Counted from the stretch's first letter, positions 46,688 to 59,700 are shown. The stretch: 64,000 nucleotides of DNA from Haliclystus octoradiatus (GCA_916610825.1 OU744450.1:2754578-2818577), one strand, 5' to 3'. Notes: a model not told the origin generated them from the letters alone. Translations and numbers: made by a program.

Positions 46688-49600
46688 TTATGATAACAAC
46701 CAAGGATGTGATTCGATTGATTCTTTATTTCGGTCACCATAATCGTAAAGCAATTCTTCTCCAACATCAATATCTCTTGCTGCAACTAATATCAAATGGG
46801 GTACATCTTTAATTGGAAATATTCTTGTTGATACGTTTGATTTAGTTTTACTATGATTTAATAAACGACCAAGTCTTAAAATACATTCTGCTGTGGCATC
46901 GACACTGAGAATCGAGAAGAAAAAAAATGTAATGATTATACAGTGAAACCAGTATATAGCAACCAGATATGAGAGGTAAATAAATTGATCACTATAGACA
47001 GGTGGCCTCTATATACAGGGTTGATTCAATGGAAAATATTATTACAGATATTGCTAGAGTGACCACTTTAAACAGGTGGTCACTGTATAGAGGTGACCAT
47101 TATAACAGGTTCGAGTGTACCGTTTTTCATTAATTGATTGAGGAATTATTCCCAAATTAATCTTATTGATTGACAATAATGCATGGAAACTGATTTTATT
47201 CAAGTAAGCAAGTACCGGTAATATATCCAGGCTTAAATCTTGAATCTACAATCTCTAATCTCATTTTTTAATCTCATTTGTTTATTCAGGTCAGTTCAAG
47301 AGAAAGTATGAAATATCTCCTAGCATCAAAATACTGCAGAGAAGCTTGTATATAAGAGCCAGCTACAAGAAGTATACAATGGACCACTATATGTAATTGT
47401 CCTTTATAAGTTTATATATAGGGTTTTAGGTTACCGAGCAAACTTCTGGAAAACGTGTGAAAATTGCCAATAATTGACCAAATGGGTCAAGTTTGATTGA
47501 TCAACATGTATCCTTGTCATTGCTGCTCCAAAGTAGCCTATACCATTCAATTTGTATTCAATGATCACATACATAGATTGATTAGATATTGCAAAGTTAT
47601 TAAGTTTATTTTTAATCTAGATGGTATCCTGTTGAAAATAAAAGTTTATATGTGATATGAAAATATGTAGTTTCAATTTAACTGAATATTTAAATTTTCC
47701 ATTCTCGTGGTCAGTAAATGTCGATTTGAATCTTCAGAATATTTTCTAAATTATTTTAATTAAAATCATGTTTCTGAAATTTTTGACAAACTCAATGTAA
47801 TGATCTTATAAGACCACATGTTATAAATCCTTACCAGTATTTCTTTCCCTTGAAATCAAAAAAATACATATAACATCCAACTTCTGGTGTGAGACTGTAT
47901 TTTTGTTCTCTTTCCTTTGCAGTTGTATAATCGAGAAGTTCGCCATAATATTCACAGAATAATTCACCTCTTGAGAACTTACGAGACACAAATACACCTC
48001 TACCTTTACCTTCTATTTCTCGAACCTACGCAACAATGGGAAAAAGAAAGAAAATTAATGAAATTTGAATTGATTTGATAGGACAGCATGGTCAGAACCT
48101 GAAGCCGATAAAAGTGTTTTGTTTTCTTTGAGTTTCTTTTAAATTGTAACTTAATACAAGTAATGCTGCCTGTTGTCATAGAATATAGAAAGCTATTAAA
48201 ATTGATATAAGTGAAAGCCAGTGAGGGCATATATATTAATAATATGACATTTCAAAGTTTTGATTCGAATAAAGTCACATTTACAGTTTGAAATAGATTA
48301 AATTGCTGAATGATTCAATGCCTTCATGAAATAGGCTTAATAGCATGTAGTTTTGAACAATCTCAAAATCTTAGGCCCTGTTTACAAGGAGGGCGAGTTA
48401 CTCGGATTGGCGAGTTACCCGGGTCTATTGTTTATGCGCGTTCTGTTTACAAGCAAAATGAGAAAGTTGTCTCGCCCACCCGAGTAACTCGCCCACCCGA
48501 GTATCTCGCCTACCCGAGTTACTCGCCTACCCGAGACAACTTTCTGTCACTTTTTGACTTGTAAACGGAAATAGGCGAGTAACTCGGGTAGGCGGGTTAA
48601 AATTAAAAATGGTAGCTTTAATTTTCTATTGTTTCGAACGTTTCCGCTGTAGACATCTGTTGTTCTCTAATCGTTTCATTTCAGCGCGCATGCTTAGATT
48701 GGCTTCAAATTATTTAACTCAGGTAGGCGGGTTACTCAGGTGACCCTTGTAAACACACAACACATTTTAACTCGGTAAGGCGAGTAACTCGCCTACCCGG
48801 GTAACTCGCCCTCCTTGTAAACAGGGCCTTAATTAGCCGACTCTATCTACTTGGTTTATAAACTTACTTCCAGCCCTTCTTCATCTCCGTTTATAATTTT
48901 TGTTTCAATATTGAGTTCAAGTTGTTTCTGTTCATAAAAACAAACATGCGGACAATTAACACACAGACATATAATACATTAAATACTTTTACCTATTACA
49001 TATTATACATATTCGATTTTAAATTTATTTTAAACAGGACAAGCGTTGATAACAGCGATTTGCTGAAGTTTTTATCCTGTATAAATATTTGGTATAAATA
49101 AATAAATAAAAAATATTTATAGGCTAAGTACAGAGATATTTAGTTCAGACATGAAAATTCAAAATTTGAAAATAGTCTGAAATCTAGGATATCTTGATAA
49201 ATTCCAATGGGAGTTTAGAGTGATAAATAGAGTTTCACAAAGGTAAAAAATAGTGTGAAATCTGCTAAAAGTCTAAAAATTATCATGTGTGTAAGTTGCA
49301 CAATTGTGTGTGAATGCTCTGATTTAGGCTACATCATTAATGTTGTCGTTCTAGAATAGAATTAAAACCTAAATTACCTTCAAGTAAGATGGGCGCATTC
49401 GTCCACTTCTTTTTGATTGGAAATGTTCAGTGATGCTACTTTGCTTGAATGTTGAGGATCTAAAACAGTATAATTTTATTTTTTGATATAGGCCTATTTT
49501 CAATGCTAGATGGCTCTTAAAATTAAAACCTTGAAATTTCAAATTAAAACCTTGTGATTTTTGGTAGCTTAGGCCTACATATTAAACAATGTTGATTTTG

Positions 49601-50368
49601 ATAGCTTCCTCAAAATGTTTTTTACATTAGGCCAACTTAGGATAGCTTAACACTAAGTCTACATTAGATTCCGGGACAAATATTAACCAGCATCAATTTG
49701 ACTTACTCGTCTGTTGTACTAGATGTTGTTTTCTTTACTTTTGATTTGGTCGACTTCGCTGGCTTTTTCTCAACATTTACAGGTTTGTTTTTACTGTGCC
49801 GTTTTACTTTTGGAGATTTCTTTTTTTTCCCATCTGGTGAATCGTCTTCATTGGGACTGCTACAATATGAATGATCAAATGATACATTTTCAGAAGGTGA
49901 ACGTGGAGGTGATGGTGTCTGTTCAGTAATCTTTCTTGTTTTTGTTTTCTTTACAACTTTAGTAACAGTCACTTCATTATCAACTGATGGAGATGGTGTT
50001 GATTTTTTTGAATGTTTTTTCTTAACCACTTTGACAACTGATAATTCATCTGTATCAGTTGAAAGTTGTGTAGCATTTTGTACAACTTTAGTAATTGATA
50101 TTTCATCCTTATTTGCTGTAAGTTGAGTAGGTATTTTATTCTTTTTTTTTACTGCTTTAACAACTGATAATTCGTTAGCTTCTATTAGTAGTTGTTTCTT
50201 TTTCGTAGGTTTTCTAATTCTCTTCTGTACAGGTTTTCCATCGGCTACTTCATTTGATGACTGAGCCTGATTTGATCCATCACTATCAGATGATGTAATG
50301 TTCTCCTGGATAGATTGTGTTGATTTCTTTTTTTCTGGGATGATTTCTTTGCCTATATCATCATCCAT
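46688..50368 (-). CDS. KMT5A: histone H4 lysine-20 monomethyltransferase (PR-Set7/SETD8)
   Basis: Exons: 50368-49707, 49459-49378, 48927-48868, 48025-47835, 46904-46688; all GT-AG, phases fit, 403 aa. Residues 1-220 are Lys/Ser/Thr-rich and disordered, with repeated SVVK/TVTKVV motifs, as expected of the chromatin-binding N-terminus. Exon 2 holds ITEHFQSKRSGR, the conserved lead-in to the catalytic part. The SET domain follows: EGKGRGVFVSRKFSRGE, YYGELLDYTTAKERE, GCYMYFF, then CVDAT, LGRLLNHSK (AdoMet-binding NHS), VPHLILVAARDI and the catalytic GEELLYDYGDR, ending SHPWLLS. Known orthologues monomethylate H4K20 in mitosis. A further upstream exon is likely: a CAG acceptor lies at about 50402. 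Introns carry a Harbinger-type MITE and a mariner-like MITE. Confidence 0.95.
46941..47117. mobile_element. 177-bp mariner-like MITE
   Basis: Third full-length copy of the 39110 family, TA-flanked, in the last intron of KMT5A. Confidence 0.85.
48374..48828. mobile_element. PIF/Harbinger-type MITE, 455 bp
   Basis: The 3-bp TTA duplication (48371-48373, 48829-48831) flanks inverted repeats GGCCCTGTTTACAAGGAGGG and complement. The subterminal region is built of repeated GCGAGTTACTCGGGTAGGC-like units in both orientations, so the element is highly self-complementary. A TTA target and GGCCCTGTTT ends are typical of Harbinger (Tourist-like) MITEs. It is inside intron 3 of KMT5A. Confidence 0.88.
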
Positions 50369-50459
50369 TCTTCTTTTGCAATAAGAATGTTCAGCAACTG
50401 AATCTACAAATGTGTAAGAAACAATTAATAAAGAACCTACAATTTACGTGGATATAAAG

Positions 50460-50809
50460 ATAGATTTCACAATAAATGCTAACGCTAATGAATGTATTTT
50501 GACAACGTTTCGACTTTCACAAAAAGCCATTATCAAGTCTAAAAAATTATAGGTGCAGATTAACTATTTATACTAAAATGATAAAGTTATACAATTTTCA
50601 TATCTTTCCATATAAGGATAAGAATTATTTGATTTATTTTTATTTTTAAGTCTCTTAGGACCATAACAATGATTTTATTGAATCCGATTGCGTATTCAGG
50701 GAAGGCTTCATTTCACGAATGAACAACATTTCAAAAACTTTTCAAAACAATGCAAAACTAAATTCTATTGCAAAGTTTTTGAAATGTTGTTCATTCGTGA
50801 AATGAAGCC
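50460..50809 (+). repeat. left part of a ~600-bp palindromic element
   Basis: 50460-50708 is the reverse complement of 60096-60351. The part from 50709 to 50809 is itself a hairpin (TCATTTCACGAATGAACAAC and its complement around ~30 bp). Before the gypsy insertion, 50460-50809 plus 60101-60351 made one palindrome of about 600 bp. Each arm contains GAAACGTTGTC preceded by a pairing GGCTTT/AAAGCC stem, a degenerate hammerhead-like arrangement. Confidence 0.8.
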
Positions 50810-52511
50810 TGTCACAATCAAGCTGATAGATTGATAGTATATAATTAAGACTTCTGTGTGATTTGTTTGTTTAAATATATTGCCTGTTGTCCCTTCCTGT
50901 GATCGTAGCCGTGATGTAATATAAACTTGTAAAGTCTGCCAGCTGACTGCGGTATGGCAGGTCAGCGGTGTTTGTATATAAAAATAGAGTTTGAAGTCTT
51001 GTTAACAGGCTCGCGTTTAGAGTTCGTCGAGAGACCAGTGAAAAGATAATTACTTGAACTTTACTGTGTCGTTTATGTCTCCCTCACATCGACCATAGTC
51101 TTACAAGCTAACGGGCCAAACTGAAAAAGATGGGATGTGAGGGAGACCAGTAATGAATTGGTTTTGATTAAGCATTGGCTATTGTTAATGACAGCGCTGT
51201 TGTCGTTTTGATTTGTATTAATTTACCATGATTTGTTTACGATGAAAATGGTTCTTTGAGCTTTCAGTTGTAATATTTTTGAAGTGTTCGTTCGAAGATA
51301 TCGATTTAATGGAAGATATTTTGGATTTTATTAATGGTACAGTTTTGCTGGAATGGATGGTTATTACATTGGTTTATGAAAAGCGGCACTAAGATAAATA
51401 CGTGATTTTTTTGCTGTGGTGCGAAGAGTATGGTTATATGAAATTGTTATTATTATGAATTATGAATTATTATCAAGGCAAATATCAATTGATGGATATA
51501 GCTATTTGTTATTCGTTTGCCTGTTTGGCTACTTTGGACTCATGTTATAAGGATTATCGGAGGTCTAGTTTTGCAGAGTTGCGTTGCTATCTGTAAACAT
51601 CCGTAATGTTATGCATATGATTTTTGTAATTAATGTTTAATTATTTATCGGAGGTCTAGTTATGCAGAGATATAAAGATGCTATGTTGCTATGATATTCT
51701 GTAAACATCCGTTGTTTTACGCATCATTCAAAGATTTATGGAGTTGTTGACGTGTTGTCACTCCAGTACGTGCAGTTGTTGACGTGTGTCTCTGCATGGG
51801 AAATTTTATTTAACTGCGTTTAGTTTGTTGATGCGTTATGGCTACAAGTTTAAAGTTATTTGTCGCCAACAAAAGAATTTGGTTGTCGTTGCCAGTTGAA
51901 CAGTTTGTTTATGTGTTATTCATACGATTACGAAGAAATAAATTGTTTTTTGACGTTTGAACTATTTACGTTGTATTAGTTGAAGAATAATTTTAAGTTA
52001 GTATTTTAAAATGTTTTTAGATTTAGAAATCTGATAGGGGTGTATGTTTCCTGTTGTACAGTAGTTAACTAATTAAGTGTGTTAACGTATGAGCTATGTG
52101 ATCTTGAGATCAGGTAGGGATGTGTGATTTGTTTGTTTAAATATATTGCCTGTTGTCCCTTCCTGTGATCGTAGCCGTGATGTAATATAAACTTGTAAAG
52201 TCTGCCAGCTGACTGCGGTATGGCAGGTCAGCGGTGTTTGTATATAAAAATAGAGTTTGAAGTCTTGTTAACAGACTCGCGTATTGAGTTCGTCGAGAGA
52301 CCAGTGAAAAGATAATTACTTGAACTTTTACTGTGTCGTTTATGTCTCCCTCACATCGACCATAGTCTTACAACTTCAATACAACATGTTCGTACAGTTG
52401 CCACGAGGGGAATAAACTAAAACATAGGTTACATACATATTCGATAATAGCAGTCACGCTCATATCAGGTTACACTTACTCAGGTTACATACAGTTAAGC
52501 TGTACGTAACA
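50810..52511 (-). repeat. gypsy 3' LTR, split by an inserted LTR element
   Basis: 50810-50854 plus 52378-52511 equals the 179-bp LTR at 59917-60095 (TGTCACAATC...GTAACA), with very few differences. Confidence 0.9.
50855..52372 (+). mobile_element. non-coding LTR element (TRIM/LARD-like), ~1.5 kb
   Basis: Two LTRs of about 251 bp (50855-51105 and 52121-52372), TG...CA ends, near identical, each with a TATA box (GTATATAAAAATAG). The ~1-kb interior has no open frame but contains two copies of a TATCGGAGGTCTAGTT...TGTAAACATCCGT block. The ACTTC target duplication is at 50850-50854 and 52373-52377. It has no proteins of its own and must depend on another element. The orientation was chosen from the TATA box. 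Confidence 0.88.
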
Positions 52512-52664
52512 TCTCCCTTCCCTTAAAACATAATTAATAACTGTAAGATTCTATTTATTGATTATTAAAGTTCCTTATTAAAGTCCTTGGTAATTATTTA
52601 TGATTATGATAAAACTGTGAGATCATTGTTTGATTGTTAAGAATTAACGTTATTTATTTTCTAA

Positions 52665-53954
52665 TTAATCTGGAATAAATCTATTTGGTGGTCTAACCAC
52701 TCTACCACTCTTTCTTGTAGCTGTATCACCATTTGTATCACCATTTCTCCCATTATTTTGCAATACATCATTATCGTTAGTATCATCGGCTACTTCTAGA
52801 TCATGATCTTCTTCATCAGTAGTAATACTTGGTACTAACTTTAGATGTTGCCGATTCCTCCGGTATATTGCTCCATTGAATTTAATTAAGTATGATCTTC
52901 TTGACTTATTAGCAGCAATAATTTTCCCTTTTTCACTCCTTTTGTTATCCTTCCCAATACGAGTACGTACGTAATCATTTACTTTTAATACCGGTAAATC
53001 TTGTGCTCCATTTCGAGAGTCATAATTTTTCTTGTACCTTTCTTTTTGTTGAATATCATTTTTCCTCATCTGTCTATCCACTGGTGATTTTGGTATGAGA
53101 GTTGATGGTAGAACTGGCAATTTCGTCTGAAGATTTCGTCCCATCAGCGCTACAGCTGGTGCAACACCTGTTGTACGATGTGTTGTATTTCTATGTTGTT
53201 TTTCTTTCCAACGTTCTTTTTTCTTAACTTCAGGCAAAATAGGAAACGGTACTCTACGCGGAGCTGTCACGCAAGAAGGAGTAGCACCATCCTTAAGGGT
53301 GATTTTTACTGGTGTTGTAATCATTTTACCAAAAGATGCAAATATATTATTTTCAATATTGTCAATGCGTTTAATTAGATTAAATGTAATGAGTTCATTT
53401 CGTCCTAACAAATTGTTTTTCGTTCCACGGATTACATATATCTCACAGTTCTCAAACGTTGAACCGTGACATAACTTAGTTGTAAACTTACCAACACAAC
53501 GAACTGCCCCGCCAGGCGATGACAGGTGTTTACTTACGGCTGCAAGTTCAGGTTTCGGATATAAACTTTTCCAAGTGCTCTCTGTAATAACTGTAACGTC
53601 TGCACCAGTATCCAATTTAAATTCTATATCTTTCATATTTATCTTCATGTTTATATTCCATGGTTCCGCATTGGCTTTGTTGTATGTAATGGAATCCAAA
53701 TAAAATTCATCATTGCTATCCTCGTCTGTCTCAACTTCTACTATTTCCCTGATATTCTTTGAACGACACATTTTCGCAAAATGTCCTGGTCGTTTACATT
53801 TGTTGCAACTCTTTCCTTTTGCAGGACATCGATCTTGCTCGTGTTGATATCCACATTGGCTGCAATCTTGATTTTGACGCGTTGTTCGTGTTGCTGTTGA
53901 CGACCAATTCCTCTGATATCGACCTTTGTTTGACCGCAACTCTTGAACACCCAA
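52665..53954 (-). pseudogene. gypsy nucleocapsid-protease fused to integrase C-terminus, core deleted
   Basis: In frame with gag after one TAG. Two zinc knuckles (CSQCGYQHEQDRC and CNKCKRPGHFAKMC) are followed by an aspartic protease with KLDTGADVTVI. The first residues of RT (APRRVPFPILPEVKK) then run directly into the end of integrase (VAPAVALMGRNLQTKLP) and a C-terminal domain with YRRNRQHLKLV. About 800 residues expected between them are absent, yet the frame stays open for 429 codons. The first codon is TTG, so translation would require readthrough of the TAG. Confidence 0.88.
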
Positions 53955-54539
53955 CTATTCATTCACGATCGACACGCTATCATCATCTTCATTCATTCGC
54001 GATTGTTGTTTAATTTGCATTTTAATCATCTCTGTTTGTCTTGAGATATCAATAGCTTTGGCCAAAGTTAATCCACTGGTAAGCTGTAATTTTTGCTTGA
54101 CTTGTTTGTCTTTCAGACCAAGAACAAGACGATCACGAACGTGGTCATCTGCGTCGATATACGAACAATGAATAACTAATTCTTGTAATGACCGAATATA
54201 TTCTTCAACGGATTCCCCTTGGTTTTGTCTCCTTTCGTTAAAAATCGCCCGTTCATGTATTATGTTTCGTTTAGGGATGAAATATCCTGTAAATTTCTCA
54301 CTGATTTCTTTATAATATTCGTCTGCGTCATCTGGCTTTATTTTAGAATCCAACGATAACGTTTTAAAAATCTTTGAAGCTTCTCTGCCACCCATGCAGT
54401 AAATTAAAGCATCTCGTTGATTTTCACCAACTTGTTTATCAAGAAACGAAATTCTTCTGAACCGGTTAAAATCATCTAACCAATCTTCCCAATCGGCCGG
54501 TTTAAATGAAAATTTCGCTGGCTGTTGATATTGTGCCAT
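53955..54539 (-). CDS. gypsy Gag (capsid part), 194 aa
   Basis: ATG 54539 to TAG 53955. Motifs FNRFRRISFLD, FTGYFIPKRNIIHERAIFN and RRQNQGESVEEYIRSLQEL are typical of Ty3/gypsy retrotransposon Gag. The following codons, with nucleocapsid zinc knuckles, are in the same frame directly after the TAG. The stop is either a readthrough site or a mutation. Confidence 0.9.
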   Translation of the reverse strand: MAQYQQPAKFSFKPADWEDWLDDFNRFRRISFLDKQVGENQRDALIYCMGGREASKIFKTLSLDSKIKPDDADEYYKEISEKFTGYFIPKRNIIHERAIFNERRQNQGESVEEYIRSLQELVIHCSYIDADDHVRDRLVLGLKDKQVKQKLQLTSGLTLAKAIDISRQTEMIKMQIKQQSRMNEDDDSVSIVNE

Positions 54540-54956
54540 TTTGGCTAACGCTGATTTTAACAGTTGTTATAACGTATAGAATAAGCATGAATAATGTATA
54601 AGTATGTAATCATAAGTTCAAGCTCTCCCTAAGCTTACATGTGCTACTGAACTTATTGAATAGCCTCATTTACATGAATAGTAAGTTACAGACTAAAGAT
54701 GGCTAACATTATAACAACAGTTAGTAATTAAAAGTTTAAGTGGTAAGTGGTAAGGAGCGGACGTGTAAAAGAACGAAGAAGAAGAAACAAGAAGAAAAAC
54801 GATTTGGTAACAGGGTATACTATGAGTTGTTTGTTAACGTTAATTATCCAAGTAGTGTTGAATATATGTAAATGATTTACTTTATTTTTTGAAATTTATT
54901 TAACAAACTTGAATTTCGCGGTCAACGGTTGAATCACACATTGTTTGCTTTAACTT

Positions 54957-56500
54957 AAAAAAGGGGCGTTTACTATTTAAACTTTGATACCGTTTGATAA
55001 TAGATAAATCATTTCGTTTTTATGATCTGCTAGCTGAGACGATTTGCTTGAAAGGTTAGTTAGACTCGATATAAAGTGAAATTGTTTTTATTCCTTATTT
55101 ATCAAAATTTAAACGTTCCAATTTTAATATTTTCCGTGATATTTTTGGTTTTTCAATTTTGAAAAAGGGGCGTTTACTATTTTTAAACTTTGATACCGTT
55201 TGATAACAGATTAATTATTTCGTTTTATGATCTGCTAACTGAGACGACTTGCTTGAAAAGTTAGTTAGACCCAATATAAAGTGAAATTTTTTATTCCTTG
55301 TTTATCAAAATTTAAACGTTCCAATTTTAATATTTCTTGTGATATTTGTGTTTTGTCGATTTTTTAAAAAAGGGGCGTTTACTATTTAAACTTTGATACC
55401 GTTTGATAACAGATTAATTATTTCGTTTTATGATCTACTAACTGAGACGACTTGCTTGAAAGGTTAGTTAATATAAAGTGACATTTTTTTATTCCTTGTT
55501 TATCAAAATTTAAACGTTCCAATTTTAATATTTCTTGTGATATTTTTGTTTTGTCGATTTTTTTAAAAAAGGGGCGTTACTGTTTAAACTTTGATACCGT
55601 TTGATAACAGATTGATTATTTCGTTTTATGATCTGCTAGCCGAGACGACTTGCTTGAAAAGTTAGTTAGACCCAATATAAAGTGAAATTTTTTATCCTTG
55701 TTTATCAAAATTTAAACGTTCCAATTTTAATATTTCTTGTGATATTTTTGTTTTGTCGATTTTTAAAAAAGGGGCGTTTACTGTTTAAACTTTGATACCG
55801 TTTGATAACAGATTAATTATTTCGTTTTATGATCTGCTAACTGAGACGACTTGCTTGAAAGGTTAGTTGATATAAAGCGAAATTTTTTATTCCTTGTTTA
55901 TCAAAATTTAAACGCTCCAATTTCATTATTTCTTGTGATATTTTTGTTTTGTCGATTTTTTAAAAAAAGGGGCGTTTACTATTTAAACTTCGATACCGCT
56001 TGATAACAGACTAATTATTTCGCTTTATGATCTGCTAACCGAGACGACTTGCTTGAAAGGTTAGTTAATATAAAGTGACATTTTTTTTATTCCTTGTTTA
56101 TCAAAATTTAAACGTTCCAATTTTAATATTTCTTGTGATATTTTTGTTTTGTCGATTTTTTTTTTTTTAAAAAGGGGCGTTTACTGTTTAAACTTTGATA
56201 CCGTTTGATAACAGATTAATTATTTCGCTTTATGATCTGCTAACCGAGACGACTTGCTTGAAAAGTTAGTTAGACCCAATATAAAGTGAAATTTTTTATT
56301 CCTTGTTCATCAAATTTAAACGTTCCAATTTTTATAATTCTTGTGATATTTTTGTTTTGTCAAGTTTGAAAAAGGGGCGTTTACTATTTAAACTTTGATA
56401 CCGGTTTGATAACAGATTACTTATTTCGCTTTATGATCTGCTAACTTAAGACGACTTGCTTGAAAGGTTAGTTAGATTCAAGTAAAAGTGAAATTTTTAC
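54957..56500 (+). promoter_or_regulatory. eight ~200-bp tandem monomers, LINE 5' region
   Basis: Each unit starts with AAAAAGGGGCGTTTACT followed by AAACTTTGATACCGTTTGAT, GATCTGCTAACTGAGACGAC and TTTAAACGTTCCAATTTTA. GGGGCG occurs at about 54963, 55167, 55372, 55571, 55771, 55969, 56174 and 56374. By analogy with monomeric LINE promoters these could drive transcription, one per monomer; that is inference. Confidence 0.75.
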
Positions 56501-56781
56501 TCCTTGTTTGTCAAAACATAAACTTCCCAGTTTTGTGCTCTGTTTGTATAAGTTTGTGCATTGTAGCTCCTGTTGTTCCAAATTTTCGAAATTGGTAAAG
56601 AAACTGTTTATACAAGGTAAGCATTTGACACTCAGCTCCTGGTAAGTAATTTAATTTAGATGAAACAATAGCGAAAGTACAACAAAAGCCGGCTGTGAAG
56701 GGTGACTCCTCACAAACTCCATCGGAGAGTTTAAATAACATACAAGTCAAATGGTCAACAACAAAAATATCTGTCAATAAA

Positions 56782-59700
56782 ATGACTAACGTTAATGATG
56801 TAACACATGGAATAATAAAAAATAAATTCAACGTAGGAACCTTAAATGTAAGAGGTTTAAACTCAAAAATGAAAAGACAACAATTGGCAAATGATATGTG
56901 CAAATATGAACTGTCAATATTAGCCATACAAGAAACCAAGTTGAAAGAAGAAGGAATATTTAATATACAAACAAGTGACAATAAGAAAAGATATGAAGTA
57001 TTTCACACTGGAAATCAAGAAAATCGACATTATGGTGTTGGTATTGTTGTAGAAAAGGGATTAAAAGTAGAATACAAAACAATATCCAGTAGAATATGTA
57101 TAGCAACTGTTAATTTAAATAAAATAATAATAAATAAAAAATGTAATAATAGAAACATAATTTTCATTTCCACATATGCACCAACCTTAGTTACTAGTGA
57201 GAAAAATCCTAAAATAAAAGAAGATTATTATGAACAATTAGAAAGTGTAATAAAAAATGTAAACAGTAGAGATATTTGTATTATAGGGGGGGATCAAAAT
57301 GCAAAAACTGGGCTAGGTACAGAAGAATTCCCGCAAGTAATTGGAAGGTATGGAAAAGGGGTGATGAATTCAAATGGAAGATCACTCGCAGAAATGCTCC
57401 TCAGAAATGACATGATGCTTTGCAATACCATGTTTCCACACAAAATGGCTCATAGAACAACCTGGGAAGCGCCTATAAGGAAAGAAGATCACAATGATAA
57501 AAACGGAAATTTAAGAAACAATCCATATCGAAATCAGATAGACTACATCATAATGAAAGTTAAACATAAAATATTTATTGAAGATTCAAGATCATATAGT
57601 GGAATAGAAACCTATACAGATCACAGGCTAGTAAAAACTAAGCTCAACATAAGATGGCGTAAAATGAAATATAAGACACCTCCAGAAAGACTAAATATCC
57701 AAGCATTAAAAGATGAAGAGAAACAATTCGATTACCATCAAAAAGTTGTACAAAATCTGAACAATATCGAGGCTAGCAACGTGCAAGAGAAATGGTTAAA
57801 AATTGTGACATCGTGTAGAGACGCTGCAAATGAAGTAGTGGGAACAACTAACAAAAACCAGAAAAGTCAGAATAAAGATATTAAAAAGCTATCAGATAAA
57901 CAGAAAGAGTTAAGAAATAAAATAAATAAAACTAATAATAAAAAAGAAAAAATTAAACTCGCTAAAGAGAGAAACCTTATTATGAAAGAAATACATTTTA
58001 AGATTCAAGAAGAAGAGATATCACATATAATGGAGCTAGTAGAGCAAATAGAAAAATTAAAACCAGACTCTAGAAGAATGTTTCAAGTTATCAAGCATCT
58101 TCAAAACATAAATAGTAATAACCGAGTAATAGTAAGTGGAAAAAATGGTGTAACAACAGATAAAAATGAACAATTAAACATAATAACAAAATACTTCGAA
58201 GGAGTTTTTTGTAAAACTTCAGAAAAAGATATTACAACAATACAACCAGAGAAGATGAAAGAACCTTTCAATCCACAAGAAGTTAAATCAGCTATCAAGT
58301 CCTTGAAAAACGGAAAAAGTCCAGGCATTGATAATTTAAACGCAGAACTTTTAAAACATGGTCCAGCTCATATTAGTCAACAGATAAGTGACATATTTAA
58401 TATAATTGCAGCTACAGGTGAGTTTCCAAAAGAAATCAAAGAAGGGCTTCTTGTACCATTGCCAAAACCAGGCAAGAAGCCAGGCCCGGCAGCTCACCTG
58501 AGACCTGTCATTTTACTTTCTGTACTGCGAAAACTCCTGGCCATTTGTATGTTACGAAGATGTCTAGGAAAGTTCAACAAAAAGATTCCCTTGACACAAG
58601 CAGCATACCAACAAGGCAGAAGTACCACTGAACAAGTGTTCAGCTTTAAAATACTAGCAGAAAAAGCAATTACCTCAGAGAATTATCAAATTATATTATT
58701 ATTACTAGATATGTCAAAAGCATTCGATACAGTCAGAAGATGCGATATGATCAATATATTGAAGGAAATCTTAGATAACGATGAGCTACATATGATGAAA
58801 ATACTAATAGAGGATGTTACTTTAAAAGTTAAATTGAAGGAAACAATAGGAAAAAATATCAATAGTAATATTGGTGTACCACAAGGTGACTGTCTCAGTC
58901 CCATCTTATTTGTAATCTATCTAGCTGATGCACTTAAAAAATGTAATCACATCACTAATCCATCGCATGCTCATGATCACACATATATAATAGGAGACCA
59001 ACATAAAATTTTAATAGACCAACAATATGCAGATGATATCAGTTACATAACAACTAATCAAGAAGACAACCAAAGAATTAGAAAAAGAATACCAGACATG
59101 TTGAAAGCGTATAATTTACAAGTCAATGATACCAAGACTGAAGAATATGTAATAAAACGAGGAACAGGTGAAAATGAAGACTGGAAAAACTGTAAATACT
59201 TAGGAAGCCTTTTAGATACAGATAAAGATATAAATAGACGGAAAATACTAGCGATTAATTCATACAATAAGTTAAAATATATATTTGAAAGTAGAAAAGT
59301 AGAAACTAAAACTAAAATGAGAATATTCAGAACGCATGTAGAAAGCATATTTTTTTATAACTGTGAGTTATGGACTTGTACACACAATCATGAAAACACC
59401 ATCGATATATTTCAAAGAAAACTGTTACGGAGAATTTTAAACTTAACATGGGAAGACAAAACCACAAACACTACACTATATAAAATGTCTTATCAGTCAC
59501 CTTGGAGTCTTGAAGTAAAAGCCAGACGACTCAGATGGTATGGTCATTTATTACGCTTGCCAGAACGCACTCCTGCCAAACGAGCACTCGATGAAGCACT
59601 ACTGTTCTGGCCAAAGCCACGAGGGGCACCAAAAACGACATGGCTCAAAATAATTAATGATGATTTAAAAGCACTGAATGTTGAAATTTGCACAAAAAAC

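Noticed and set aside
56511-56981. 156-codon minus frame opposite the LINE start
   Set aside because: Antisense shadow of the LINE endonuclease region, with no recognisable protein.
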